Origin: UBA4951 sp963616935
Lineage (GTDB): Bacteria; Bacillota_I; Bacilli_A; RFN20; CAG-826
NCBI GenBank assembly: GCA_963616935.1
Contig: CAVEMS010000001.1
Location: 62,001 to 126,000 of the forward strand
Direction of reading: 5' to 3'
Length of the DNA stretch: 64,000 nt
In this document: piece by piece, positions 25,399 through 34,240 of the stretch
Numbering within the stretch: position 1 is the first letter of the stretch
Layout of the letters: each line of letters begins with the position of its first letter
Translations under genes and position numbers: made by a program
The notes under the pieces: model-generated
What the model was told of the DNA's origin: nothing
The model's database searches: none
The model's input: only the letters and a program-made list of their open reading frames with translations

Positions 25399-25703
25399 TA
25401 GAAGGGGAAGGCTCCTTTTCTGCCGGTGACTTTCTCACTCATCGCCTCTTCTTCTTTGGCGATTTGCTCCAAGGCTTCGTTAATGGCCATGGCGATTGTG
25501 TCTTGAATCATGTCGGCGTTATCGGCGCTTAAGGCATCGGGTTCGATCTTGATCTCTTTGACCTTTTTGCTTCCGAGGACGCAAACTTCGATGATGCCGG
25601 CTTTTTTGATGACGAATTCCTTCGCTTCCAAGGCGGCGTGCGCTTTTTCGAGTTCGCGCTGCATGCGTTGCGCTTGCATGAGCATTTGCTGCATTTGATT
25701 CAT
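25398..25703 (-). CDS. YbaB/EbfC-family nucleoid-associated protein
   Basis: 101 aa small DNA-binding dimer. The Met/Gln-rich first helix (MNQMQQMLMQAQRMQREL) and the central VIKKAGIIEVCVLGSKKVKE strands are typical. It lies between dnaX and recR as in most bacteria. SD AAGGAG lies before the ATG, 10 bases after the dnaX stop. Confidence 0.95.
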   Translation of the reverse strand: MNQMQQMLMQAQRMQRELEKAHAALEAKEFVIKKAGIIEVCVLGSKKVKEIKIEPDALSADNADMIQDTIAMAINEALEQIAKEEEAMSEKVTGRKGAFPF

Positions 25704-25713
25704 ATTTTTCTCC

Positions 25714-27522
25714 TTATTTTGGAAGATTCAAAACGATGGTGGATTTGGCTGGCAGCTGATTTAGCCGCATCAAGTCATAATAACGGTTTTGGACGTCGAG
25801 TTTCTCGTTATTGTCCAAGGCATATACGAAGACCTTTCTTCCTAAGAAGGTTTCGATTAATTCCTCTAAGGGCTCTTGATTGGCAACTAGATTCGCTTTT
25901 TCGGCTAGATTGGTGTGCTTATACACAAGCACCAAAGCCTCTTTCGATAAGCAATAAGGGGCGCCACTAGATAGCAAGGTCGCCAAAGCGCCGACCTTTT
26001 CGTCCATTTTTAGTGGGGTGAGTTCAGGCCAGCGGTCGACGAGCGATTTGCGCTCGGTCTTGTTTGCGAGAACCATGATTTTGAGAATCTCATCCTGAGG
26101 GATATTGAACCGCTCCCCGCTTGTGGCGATTTGCGGCCGCTTGATTTTCGAAAGGTCGATGGAACTTGCGGGATTGCTCATATTGGATGAGGCTTGTTTC
26201 GCATCGTCCCAAAGCCAACCGGGCACAGGGATGCCGGAGGCTTTCTGTGAAGTCGGTTCCTTGCTTTCGTTAGCGACTGTTTTTGGGCTTTCTTTCAGAA
26301 TTGGAGTCTCAACTTTTGGCGCCGCAACCTTCTTTTCGTTTTCAAATAGCGGTTTTACCACTTCTTTTTGGGGTTGTTGAATCGGCTCAACTTTTTGGGT
26401 TGGTTGGGTTTTTGCAGGGATTTTTTGATTTATTGCAGGCGAATCGTCATCTTCTGAGGCGAGTTTCAATAGCGATAATTCAAACAACGAACGGATGTCC
26501 GACACCATTTTGAAATTGTTTTGCGTTTCCAAAAGGACTTGGATGGTTTTGTTTATCGAAACCACTGGATAGGAGGGGAGAAGCCCTGTGGCATCTTCCT
26601 CTTTTAAAACGCCAAGCAAATCCGCCCTCTTTGTTTTCGCATATACCAATAGGTCTTTCAAAATGGAAATCAAATCGGCCAAGAACCTGCGGATATCCAG
26701 TCCTTTCGAGACATAAAGATCGGTCTTGGCGATGACGCTAGCGACGTCGCCTTCTCGAAGGCATTTCAATAGGTTGATCTTTTCCTCTTTGCTAGCGAGT
26801 CCATAAACCGATAAGACGTCGTTCTCGTCGAGCTTGTCTCCGCTATAGGCGAGGACTTGATCGAGGATCGACAAAGCGTCTCTCATTCCGCCGTCGGCCA
26901 AATTGATGATGGCTTTGACGCCGGCATCGTCATATTGAACGTTTTCCTTTTCCAATATTTCTTTGAGCTTTCCGCCCATTTCCTCTTCGCTAAGCTTGGA
27001 GAAATCGAAACGTTGGCAACGAGAAAGGATCGTCGGCAAGACTTTGAATGGCTCGGTGGTGCATAAGATGAAAATGACGTTCTCGGGCGGTTCCTCGATT
27101 GTTTTCAACAAGGCGTTGAAAGCGCCGGTCGACATCATATGGACTTCGTCGATTATGTAGACTTTGTATTTTCCCTTGATCGGGGAATATTGGACGCCGT
27201 CGATTAATTCGCGGACCTGATCGACACCGTTATTGCTTGCGGCGTCTATTTCGATGACGTCAGGATGGGTTCCCTCGGCGATCGCCAAGCAATTCGAGCA
27301 ATGGCCGCATTGATGGCCGAGTCCTTCCTCGCAATCGAGCGCTTTGGCGAATAGCCTAGCCATCGATGTTTTACCGGTTCCGCGTGGCCCGGCGAAAAGA
27401 TAGGCATGGGCCATTTTGTCCTTCGCTAACGCGTTTTTGAGGGTTCGGACGATCGCTTTTTGCCCAGCGACTTCTTCAAAAGTCTGAGGGCGGTAAGTTA
27501 GATAAAGAGCTTTATAAGACAT
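25714..27522 (-). CDS. dnaX: DNA polymerase III subunit gamma/tau (DnaX)
   Basis: 602 aa clamp-loader ATPase. Walker A AGPRGTGKTSMARLF, a four-cysteine zinc module (CEEGLGHQCGHCSNC), Walker B YIIDEVHMMS, and the SRC motif LSRCQRFDF. Residues ~370-460 are a Pro/Lys/Gln-rich linker, followed by a C-terminal tau-like domain. SD AAGGTGAT precedes the ATG at a normal distance, and a TATAAT lies only 21 bases from the start. First gene of the dnaX-ybaB-recR-tmk-holB-ricT-rsmI operon. No slippery A-run with a stimulatory stem was found, so a separate gamma form is not supported. Confidence 0.96.
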   Translation of the reverse strand: MSYKALYLTYRPQTFEEVAGQKAIVRTLKNALAKDKMAHAYLFAGPRGTGKTSMARLFAKALDCEEGLGHQCGHCSNCLAIAEGTHPDVIEIDAASNNGVDQVRELIDGVQYSPIKGKYKVYIIDEVHMMSTGAFNALLKTIEEPPENVIFILCTTEPFKVLPTILSRCQRFDFSKLSEEEMGGKLKEILEKENVQYDDAGVKAIINLADGGMRDALSILDQVLAYSGDKLDENDVLSVYGLASKEEKINLLKCLREGDVASVIAKTDLYVSKGLDIRRFLADLISILKDLLVYAKTKRADLLGVLKEEDATGLLPSYPVVSINKTIQVLLETQNNFKMVSDIRSLFELSLLKLASEDDDSPAINQKIPAKTQPTQKVEPIQQPQKEVVKPLFENEKKVAAPKVETPILKESPKTVANESKEPTSQKASGIPVPGWLWDDAKQASSNMSNPASSIDLSKIKRPQIATSGERFNIPQDEILKIMVLANKTERKSLVDRWPELTPLKMDEKVGALATLLSSGAPYCLSKEALVLVYKHTNLAEKANLVANQEPLEELIETFLGRKVFVYALDNNEKLDVQNRYYDLMRLNQLPAKSTIVLNLPK

Positions 27523-27543
27523 AAGTGGATATCACCTTTTAGG

Positions 27544-27549
27544 ATTATA
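27544..27549 (-). promoter_or_regulatory. -10 box of the dnaX operon
   Basis: Perfect TATAAT on the minus strand, 21 bases before the dnaX ATG. The -35 region is poor. The predicted leader is about 15 nt and begins almost at the Shine-Dalgarno. Confidence 0.5.
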
Positions 27550-27679
27550 CCTTTCTTCTCCCTTTCTCACTAGAGAATATAGGCGATTTTTTGCATTGTC
27601 TGCCTTAAGTCCTTTCGACACGCGAAGAACAGGGTCATTTCTTTCTCGTTTTCATCTATCGATATCATCCAATGCGGGT

Positions 27680-27694
27680 AAACGCTAAGCGTTT
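27680..27694. promoter_or_regulatory. Inverted repeat AAACGC-TAA-GCGTTT overlapping a -35 box
   Basis: Perfect 6-bp inverted repeat with a 3-bp centre. Its right end overlaps TTGACA of the collagen-like lipoprotein promoter, the position expected for a repressor operator (LacI or CcpA type half-sites). Confidence 0.45.
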
Positions 27695-27723
27695 GACAGT
27701 GATGTATGCTTTACGATTATAAT
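27693..27723 (+). promoter_or_regulatory. Promoter of the collagen-like lipoprotein gene
   Basis: Perfect TTGACA (27693-27698) and TATAAT (27718-27723) separated by 19 nt, longer than the optimal 17; ATTATA at 27716 would give 17. The SD AAAGGAGAT follows at 27752. Confidence 0.6.
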
Positions 27724-27767
27724 AGGATGATAGTTATGCTAAGCCGTTTATAAAGGAGATTCCGTCC

Positions 27768-29633
27768 ATGAAAAAGAAAATCGTTTTGTGTTTTGGTTTA
27801 TCGCTTATGACGTTATTGAGCGCTTGCAATTCCCAAGGCGTCGAAGGGCCGAAAGGCGATCCTGGAGAACAGGGCGAGCCGGGACTGAATGGATCTGACG
27901 GCAAAGATGGCCTAGATGGATCAAAAATCTACACGGGCGTAACGAATCCAAACGACTCGCTTGGCGTCGAAGGGGATATCTACATCAATACTTCGACCGG
28001 CGATATATACACGAAGGGCGCATCTTCTTGGGGAAATGTCGTCGGGAACGTCAAAGGGGATACGGGATCGGACGGCGTTTCGATCATAGATGCGTATATC
28101 GATGGCGACGGTTATCTCGTCTGCGAGATGAGCGACGGCAGAACGATTAAGGCTGGTAAGGTGAAAGATACGACGAAATACAAAGTCGAATTTTATTTCA
28201 AGGACATTTTGGTCGACACCAGGGAGAACGTCGTTAGCGGAAGCAAGATCGAGCCTCCGAGCTCAACCATCCTTCCGGTCGGATACACCGTAGACTATTG
28301 GTTCGTAAAAGAAAATGGATTGGAATCGCCATGGGCTTTCAGCGGTTGCACCGTCACAAGCGATTTGAAACTATACGCCCATTATGTTGCCAATTCGTAC
28401 ACCATCACTTTGGATTCGAATGGCGGAGACGAATATGATCCGATCATGGTCGAATATTGCGGCCCAGTTTCCTTGCCAACGCCCTCGAAAGCGGGTTATG
28501 CGTTTGATTATTGGGCGTTATCCTCTTCGCCGGATGAAGCGTACACGGACGCTACGTACACTTTTACGTGCGATATCGCTTTGATGGCTCATTGGTCTGT
28601 GGTTTTACAGACATTGACGGTTGCTAGTGCTGATAACGACAAGGGCACGGCCACCATCGTTTCCGGCGCTGGTTATACCGATGAATCAATCGTCATTCAG
28701 GCTGAGCCCAAGAACGGCTATCTTTTTGCCGGCTGGTATAAGGGCGATGAACTTCTTGCCTACGAGAGCAAGTATACTTTCACGATGCCGGCTGAGAGCT
28801 ACGCCATAACGGCGAAATTCGTCGTCAATCCCGTCCCTGTCATCGATTCCGAAAGCAAGACGGTGACATATGGGTTATATCCTCAGACACACGTGAGCAA
28901 CACATCGCTAATTAATTCGCTTAACGCTTTGACGGAGACTACATCCAATGGTTGGTATCTATATGATGGCAATTATTACGTCAAAGTGACCGCCTCGCCA
29001 AACGAATCCGGATATACCTTTAGCGATGGCACCACAATCTATAACAAAACGGATTATTGGTTCGAGTGCAAACCGATAACCTGGAAGATACTGGCGATGA
29101 ACGACGATGAATACACGTTGGTATCGACGGTTTTATTGGATAAGCACAATTTCTATGGCGCTAATGGAGATAGAACGGTCGATGGGGAAACGATATATGC
29201 GAACGATTATCAATATAGCGATATCCGTTCTTGGCTCAATGGCTCCTTCTATAGTAATGCGTTTAGCTTGAATAGCGCCTATGTCGAAACCATTGAAGTC
29301 AATAATGCTGCGTCTACCACCCAATCGTCCTCGACCGAATATGCTTGCGAGAACACGAACGATAATGTCTATCTTTTAAGTTATAGAGACTATTGCAATA
29401 GCGGCTACGGCTTCGTGAATGATGCCGCCAGGCAGTGCAAACCGACTGATTATGCCAAAGCAGTTGGGGTCTATTGCAAAGGCGGCTACGGCTCTTATTT
29501 CACCCGTTCGCCAGATGATTCCTACTCTTATCTATCGGCTGTTGTCACTTATGCTGGTGATTTCCAAAGCGTGAATGTCGCTTCTGGCAGTCACGGCGTT
29601 CGTCCGAGCATCACTTTGAAGATCGGTCAATAG
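27768..29633 (+). CDS. Lipoprotein with collagen-like triplets, InlB-type repeats and DUF6273-like domain
   Basis: 621 aa. Lipobox LSAC with lipidated Cys20. Ten uninterrupted Gly-X-Y triplets follow (from GVEGPKGDP to GLDGSK, residues ~24-53), then a short module found after collagen-like regions in Firmicute surface proteins (GDIYINTSTGDIYTKG, then SIIDAYIDGDGYLVCEMSDG). Three InlB/Listeria-Bacteroides-type segments (VDYWFVKENG, AFDYWALSSS, FAGWYKGDEL) cover about 135-355. The C-terminal ~265 residues match the DUF6273 pattern (VTYGLYPQTH, KPITWKILAMNDDEYTLVS, SDIRSWLNGSF). A surface display or adhesion role is likely; ligand unknown. It is divergent from dnaX, with its own promoter and strong SD. 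Confidence 0.85.
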   Translation: MKKKIVLCFGLSLMTLLSACNSQGVEGPKGDPGEQGEPGLNGSDGKDGLDGSKIYTGVTNPNDSLGVEGDIYINTSTGDIYTKGASSWGNVVGNVKGDTGSDGVSIIDAYIDGDGYLVCEMSDGRTIKAGKVKDTTKYKVEFYFKDILVDTRENVVSGSKIEPPSSTILPVGYTVDYWFVKENGLESPWAFSGCTVTSDLKLYAHYVANSYTITLDSNGGDEYDPIMVEYCGPVSLPTPSKAGYAFDYWALSSSPDEAYTDATYTFTCDIALMAHWSVVLQTLTVASADNDKGTATIVSGAGYTDESIVIQAEPKNGYLFAGWYKGDELLAYESKYTFTMPAESYAITAKFVVNPVPVIDSESKTVTYGLYPQTHVSNTSLINSLNALTETTSNGWYLYDGNYYVKVTASPNESGYTFSDGTTIYNKTDYWFECKPITWKILAMNDDEYTLVSTVLLDKHNFYGANGDRTVDGETIYANDYQYSDIRSWLNGSFYSNAFSLNSAYVETIEVNNAASTTQSSSTEYACENTNDNVYLLSYRDYCNSGYGFVNDAARQCKPTDYAKAVGVYCKGGYGSYFTRSPDDSYSYLSAVVTYAGDFQSVNVASGSHGVRPSITLKIGQ

Positions 29634-29716
29634 GCGCCATATTTAGCAAACGCCTCATGCGATCGACCGTTTATCGCGTCTCTTTCCGTCACCTTATGGA
29701 GGAAAGCCCCTTCTTA

Positions 29717-29725
29717 TGTTATAAT
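29717..29725 (+). promoter_or_regulatory. Extended -10 promoter of prfA
   Basis: TGT-TATAAT (29717-29725), an extended -10. The SD TAGGAGCG and the ATG at 29751 follow, giving a leader of about 18 nt. Confidence 0.6.
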
Positions 29726-29750
29726 CCCCGGCGCGTAGGAGCGAGTCATT

Positions 29751-30830
29751 ATGGAAAGCAGCATGAGAAAGAGGCTAGAGGCCATTGAGAAAAGATTTTT
29801 GGAGATAGAGGAAGAACTCGCTAAGCCGGAAATCGAAGAAGATATCGCAAAACTCACTTCTTTAAGCAAGGAAAGGGCGTCTTTGGAAGAGGCCTATGAA
29901 TCTTTCACGAAATACAAAAAGATGGAAGAAGAGTTCCAAGAGGCTCTTGAAGCGTCGTCCGCAAGCGATCCGGAGATGGCTGAGCTCATGAAAGAGGAGA
30001 AAAAGAGATTGGAAGGCGAGATGGCCTCGATGGAAGAAGGACTCAGAACCAAGCTTCTTCCAGCCGATCCAAACGATCATAAGAACATCATCGTCGAAAT
30101 CCGGGGTGCCGTCGGCGGCGACGAAGCCAACATCTTCGCCGGGGATTTGCTAAGGATGTATACGCGTTTCGCCGAGACGCAAGGCTGGAAGATCCAATTC
30201 ATCGACGGAGAAGAAGGATCGGCTGGCGGATATTCCTACGTTTCCTTCATGGTCAAAGGGGAAAACGTCTATTCCAAACTGAAATTCGAAAGCGGAGCGC
30301 ACCGCGTCCAACGCGTTCCAAAGACGGAAGCGAGCGGCCGAATCCATACTTCCACGGCGACGGTTTTGGTGATGCCCGAAGCGGAAGAGGTCGATGTTAA
30401 AATCAACCCCGCCGATTTAAAGATCGATACCTATCGTTCGCAAGGCGCTGGCGGGCAAAACGTCAATAAGACCGAAAGCGCAGTCCGCGTCACCCATTTG
30501 CCGACCGGCATCGTCGTAAGTTGCCAGACCGAGAAAGCGCAGCTCCAAAACAAGGAAATCTGCATGCGGATGATTCGCGCGAAAGTGCAGGATTTCTACC
30601 AATCTCAGCAAGACGACGCTCGGGCATCGGAAAGAAAACTCAAGGTCGGAACTGGTGAAAGAAGCGAGAAAATCAGAACTTATAACTATCCGCAAAACCG
30701 TGTGACCGATCATAGAATCGGTTATACGACTAATACCCTCGATCGCGTGATGGAAGGCGATTTGGAGCCCCTTATCGAAGCGCTTATCCATTTCGACCAA
30801 GAGCAGAAATTGCTCGAAGGCGACAAATGA
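29751..30830 (+). CDS. prfA: Peptide chain release factor 1 (RF1)
   Basis: 359 aa. Recognises UAA and UAG and triggers peptide release. A coiled-coil N-terminal domain is followed by the PxT codon-recognition tripeptide (PKT in RVPKTEASGRIHTSTATV), the GGQ motif at 234-236 (QGAGGQNVNKTES) and the conserved tail. The Lys in PKT occupies a position that varies in Firmicutes. First gene of prfA-prmC-tsaC, the same order as in Bacillus. Its TGA stop overlaps the prmC ATG. Confidence 0.97.
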   Translation: MESSMRKRLEAIEKRFLEIEEELAKPEIEEDIAKLTSLSKERASLEEAYESFTKYKKMEEEFQEALEASSASDPEMAELMKEEKKRLEGEMASMEEGLRTKLLPADPNDHKNIIVEIRGAVGGDEANIFAGDLLRMYTRFAETQGWKIQFIDGEEGSAGGYSYVSFMVKGENVYSKLKFESGAHRVQRVPKTEASGRIHTSTATVLVMPEAEEVDVKINPADLKIDTYRSQGAGGQNVNKTESAVRVTHLPTGIVVSCQTEKAQLQNKEICMRMIRAKVQDFYQSQQDDARASERKLKVGTGERSEKIRTYNYPQNRVTDHRIGYTTNTLDRVMEGDLEPLIEALIHFDQEQKLLEGDK

Positions 30831-31675
30831 TGCATACCATCGGCGAAGCCATTAAGGAGATGCATTCTCTATATAAGGAAAAAGGCGTCACGGCGCAGGA
30901 TCTCCGTTTTTTGGTGATGAATAACGAAGGATACCAAGAGCCCATAGACGTTCTTTTCGCCAAAGACAAAGAGATGAAGAAATACGATTTGTTCGTTGAG
31001 CAAGCAAAAAGGCTGGCGAATAACGAACCCGTCGAATATATCGTCGGAACGGCCTCCTTTTTAAGGCATCAGCTAAAGGTCAATGGAGACGTCCTTATCC
31101 CGCGTGGAGAAACGGAAGAACTCGTCTCTTTGATCAGCGAGAAAGTTAGCGAATTCTATAACCCCAAGAATTATTTGGTGGTCGGAGATATCGGCACCGG
31201 AAGCGGATGCATACCGATCGGTATCCACGATAACTTCCCAAATTGGCTCCTTGTCGCCTCGGATATCTCTTCAAAGGCCATGGATGTGGCGAAGGAGAAT
31301 TTCGAGAAGGAGGGTATCCACGTCCAAACGCTTATAGGCGACGCACTAGAGCCGTATATCGAGAACAAGATCAATCTCGACATCATCGTCTCGAATCCTC
31401 CATATATCCTTTCGAAGGAAGACGCTCAGGAAAGCGTGCGCGATTATGAGCCTGCAAGCGCCTTGTGGATGGAGAAAGGCAAGAGCGTTTACGAATCCAT
31501 TTTCCGCGATTATAAGAAGGTAAAGAAGGGGGCTTTGACGATGTTTTTTGAAATTTCGCCCGATTTGGAGCCTTGGTTAATCGAGATAATGGGCGAGTAT
31601 TTGGAAGACTATGATTATTCCTTCCACAAAGACTTGAATGGCGATACGAGATTCTTGATCGTCGATTTGAAATAG
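30827..31675 (+). CDS. prmC: Release factor glutamine methyltransferase PrmC
   Basis: 282 aa. Methylates the Gln of the GGQ motif in release factors. SAM motif I is GDIGTGSGCIPIGI, and the catalytic NPPY signature is SNPPYILSKEDAQ. An N-terminal helical substrate-binding domain covers ~1-85, including the PVEYIVGTASF element. The ATGA overlap with prfA couples synthesis to its substrate protein. Confidence 0.96.
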   Translation: MMHTIGEAIKEMHSLYKEKGVTAQDLRFLVMNNEGYQEPIDVLFAKDKEMKKYDLFVEQAKRLANNEPVEYIVGTASFLRHQLKVNGDVLIPRGETEELVSLISEKVSEFYNPKNYLVVGDIGTGSGCIPIGIHDNFPNWLLVASDISSKAMDVAKENFEKEGIHVQTLIGDALEPYIENKINLDIIVSNPPYILSKEDAQESVRDYEPASALWMEKGKSVYESIFRDYKKVKKGALTMFFEISPDLEPWLIEIMGEYLEDYDYSFHKDLNGDTRFLIVDLK

Positions 31676-31677
31676 GT

Positions 31678-32283
31678 ATGGCTATGAACGATTGGAACGA
31701 TTACAAGGAAGCGGCAAACGAATTAAAAAACGGAAGGCTTGTTACCTTCCCGACCGAGACCGTTTACGGAGTTGGTTGTGTCTTTGACGACGAGGCTGCT
31801 TATAAGTCGCTAGTGGAACTAAAGAAGAGACCGCCGAATAAACCGATATCGATGATGTCCGATTCATTAGAAACGGTCATGCCGTATTTGGATTCCTCCG
31901 ATAAGGTCCTTGCTGTTTTGAGGCATTTTCTTCCTGGTGAATACACTTTCCTTTTAAAGTCCAAGCCCGACTTATATTCGTGGGTCACCTTGGACACCGG
32001 CGTTTTGGGACTTCGCGTGCCTGCTAGTGAAGAAGTGAGGAAGATGCTTAGAGAAGTCGGGAAGCCCGCTTTGGTGACAAGCGCCAACATATCTGGCGAG
32101 CCGACAGCGAGAAGATATCAAGATCTCAGTCCGGTTTTCTTGGAAAAAACTTTCGTGATCGATGGTGAATGCGTCTCGCAAGTTGCGTCCACGATCATTG
32201 ATTTGTCTAATGGGGATCCAAGATTGATTCGACAAGGCCAAGCCTCTTTTGAAGACGTTTTGGAATATTGGAAGGAAAATTGA
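31678..32283 (+). CDS. tsaC: Threonylcarbamoyl-AMP synthase (TsaC/Sua5 family)
   Basis: 201 aa, the short form without the C-terminal Sua5 domain. Makes threonylcarbamoyl-AMP from Thr, bicarbonate and ATP for t6A37 in ANN-decoding tRNAs. Motifs are VTFPTETVYGVGC, ELKKRPPNKPISMM and PALVTSANISGEPTA. It starts 2 bases after the prmC stop and could begin at either of two close ATGs (31678 or 31684). B. subtilis has the longer ywlC at the matching position, so the short form is a small difference. Confidence 0.93.
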   Translation: MAMNDWNDYKEAANELKNGRLVTFPTETVYGVGCVFDDEAAYKSLVELKKRPPNKPISMMSDSLETVMPYLDSSDKVLAVLRHFLPGEYTFLLKSKPDLYSWVTLDTGVLGLRVPASEEVRKMLREVGKPALVTSANISGEPTARRYQDLSPVFLEKTFVIDGECVSQVASTIIDLSNGDPRLIRQGQASFEDVLEYWKEN

Positions 32284-32443
32284 GAATCTTGTGTCCTCTC
32301 TATTTATATTCGGCGGAAATCCATCGTTTTTCTTTGTTCAAAGTCGCCAAAAATTGAAAAAACCTCGCAAATCTCCAATGAATCGCATCGATTAGCGATT
32401 TATTTAGCGTTTTTCGTTGGCTCTTCCACAAAAACCCGATAAG

Positions 32444-32452
32444 TGCTAATCT
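32444..32452 (+). promoter_or_regulatory. Extended -10 promoter of the gatCAB operon
   Basis: TGC-TAATCT (32444-32452), followed by an AGGAAGAAAAGGA purine-rich SD and the ATG at 32475. The rest of the 191-base gap after tsaC shows nothing recognisable. Confidence 0.5.
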
Positions 32453-32474
32453 TTTCTTTAGGAAGAAAAGGATT

Positions 32475-32771
32475 ATGAAAACCATCGATAAAGAAGTATT
32501 GAAAGACGCAGCGAATAGACTTCTTTTCACGATGTCGGATTCGGAATACGACACCTTGGAAAAAGAATTCGCGATTTTGACAAAGCAGATGAAGAAGATA
32601 GCGGAAATTGAAGGGGTCGACGATTATGAGCCGATGACTTTCCCTTTCCCTTGTGAAACGTCGTTTTTAAGGGAAGACGAGGTCGAAGATACCTTGCCTC
32701 GTGAGGAAGCTCTTAAGAGCGCCGGCAATAAGCAAGACAACCAAATCAAGTTGCCAAAGGTGGTGTTATGA
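32475..32771 (+). CDS. gatC: Asp-tRNA(Asn)/Glu-tRNA(Gln) amidotransferase subunit C
   Basis: 98 aa belt-like subunit that holds GatA and GatB together. The N-terminal helix-loop (VLKDAANRLLFTMSDSEYDT) and the C-terminal PREEALKSAGNKQDNQIKLP with final PKVVL are standard GatC features. It overlaps gatA by 4 bases (ATGA). Presence of the GatCAB operon implies that Gln-tRNA and/or Asn-tRNA is made by transamidation. Confidence 0.93.
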   Translation: MKTIDKEVLKDAANRLLFTMSDSEYDTLEKEFAILTKQMKKIAEIEGVDDYEPMTFPFPCETSFLREDEVEDTLPREEALKSAGNKQDNQIKLPKVVL

Positions 32772-34240
32772 TGAATTATTTGGATTTGCCATTGAAAGAA
32801 CTGCATGCCGCTTTAGTGGCTAAAGAAGTTACTCCTTTAGAGCTCGCCAAAGAGGCGATAAAAAGAGCGAAGGAAGATAATAACAACGCTTTCGAATACA
32901 TCGATGAGAATGGGGCGATCGAATTCGCCAAGACTTTGACCGAGCCCGAAGCCGATAATCCTTTGTGGGGTATCCCATATTTCGCCAAAGACAACTTCAG
33001 CACCAAAGGGATTCCCTCAACAGCGTCTAGCAATATCCTAAATGGTTATGTTCCCGTTTATGACGCCACGGTCATAAGAAAGCTAAAAGATAAAAAGGCT
33101 GTTTTGCTTGGGAAGACGACTCTTGATGAGCTTGCGATGGGCGGAACCGGAACGACTGGCCACTTGGGACGCACGTATAATCCCTTCGATCCGAGCCACA
33201 AGGTCCAAGTCGGCGGATCAAGCTGCGGCAGTGCCGCCGCCGTATCCGCTTCGATCGTGCCTTTTGCCCTCGGTAGCGACACTGGCGATTCGGTCAGGAA
33301 ACCGGCTTCGCTTGCGGGACTTGTCGGCATCAAACCAACATGGGGGAGAATCAGTCGCTATGGGCTATTCCCGTTTGCGCCATCCCTCGACTCCGTCGGC
33401 TATTTTAGCCGCGATGTGTATGCCTCGGCCGCGATATTATCCATTTTGGCGGGTCGCGACGAGCACGATAGCACTTCGAGCAACAAGGACATCCAAGATT
33501 ACGTTTTAGCGACTTCGGCCTCTCCGAAAGGGCTCAAGGTTGCCGTCATAAAAGAGATAATCGAGAACATTTCCGACAAGACGCTTCTATCGGCTTTCGA
33601 TAAATCCGTCGAAAAGATGAAAGAGGAAGGAATTACCGTCGAATATGTGTCCTTCCCGAAGGATCTCCTCGAAAGCGTCTATCCGACCTATATGGTCATT
33701 AGCTGCGCCGAAGCCACGAGCAACGATGCTAACTTAGATGGCATCAAATTTGGCCCATATCGCGGCGGCAACACCTATCAAGAAGTGATGTTCAACGCCC
33801 GTAACCAAGGATTCAGCGAACTTATTAAAAGGCGCTTTGTCATCGGCAGCTATTGCCTTATGAAGGAAAACCAGGACGAGCTTTTCTTGAGGGCGCAAAA
33901 GGTCCGCGCAAAAATCGTGAAGGAATTAAACGATATTCTTTCCGATTATGACTTCATCTATTTGCCTGCTGCCCCAAGCGTGGCGCCTGCTTTCGAACAA
34001 AGCAGCGATCGCCTTAGCGATGAATATCTGATTGCCGACAACCATTTGGCTTTGGGCAATTTCGCCGGTTTGCCTTCGATTACTTTGCCATTAACGATGG
34101 AAAACGGCTTGCCGCTAGGCATCAATTTCACTGGCCGAGCGTATGAAGAAGACAAATTGTTCACGATTGCCTCCGCATTCGAGAAGATAAGCGGTTTGGC
34201 CGAATTAAGCGCACTCAACGAAAAGGAGGGCAATTTATGA
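32768..34240 (+). CDS. gatA: Glutamyl-tRNA(Gln) amidotransferase subunit A
   Basis: 490 aa amidase-signature enzyme that releases ammonia from Gln for GatB. The Ser-cisSer-Lys triad can be placed at Lys74 (YFAKDN), Ser151 (GGSSCGSAAAV, 149-159) and Ser175. The nucleophile loop reads SDTGDSVRKPAS, where most amidases have DTGGS; the Asp at 174 replaces a usually invariant Gly beside the nucleophile. The rest is well conserved (KPTWGRISRYGLFPFA). Start is ATG 32768 or the adjacent ATG 32771. The SD AAAGGTGG is inside gatC. The gatB ATG overlaps the TGA stop. Confidence 0.95.
   Translation: MMNYLDLPLKELHAALVAKEVTPLELAKEAIKRAKEDNNNAFEYIDENGAIEFAKTLTEPEADNPLWGIPYFAKDNFSTKGIPSTASSNILNGYVPVYDATVIRKLKDKKAVLLGKTTLDELAMGGTGTTGHLGRTYNPFDPSHKVQVGGSSCGSAAAVSASIVPFALGSDTGDSVRKPASLAGLVGIKPTWGRISRYGLFPFAPSLDSVGYFSRDVYASAAILSILAGRDEHDSTSSNKDIQDYVLATSASPKGLKVAVIKEIIENISDKTLLSAFDKSVEKMKEEGITVEYVSFPKDLLESVYPTYMVISCAEATSNDANLDGIKFGPYRGGNTYQEVMFNARNQGFSELIKRRFVIGSYCLMKENQDELFLRAQKVRAKIVKELNDILSDYDFIYLPAAPSVAPAFEQSSDRLSDEYLIADNHLALGNFAGLPSITLPLTMENGLPLGINFTGRAYEEDKLFTIASAFEKISGLAELSALNEKEGNL

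Noticed and set aside
25714..27522. Programmed frameshift in dnaX giving a gamma subunit
   Set aside because: A-runs exist in the linker, but no canonical slippery heptamer with a following stem-loop was seen.
33108..33509. Frame of 133 codons inside gatA
   Set aside because: Shadow of a conserved gene; composition rich in Arg and Ser with no recognisable domain.
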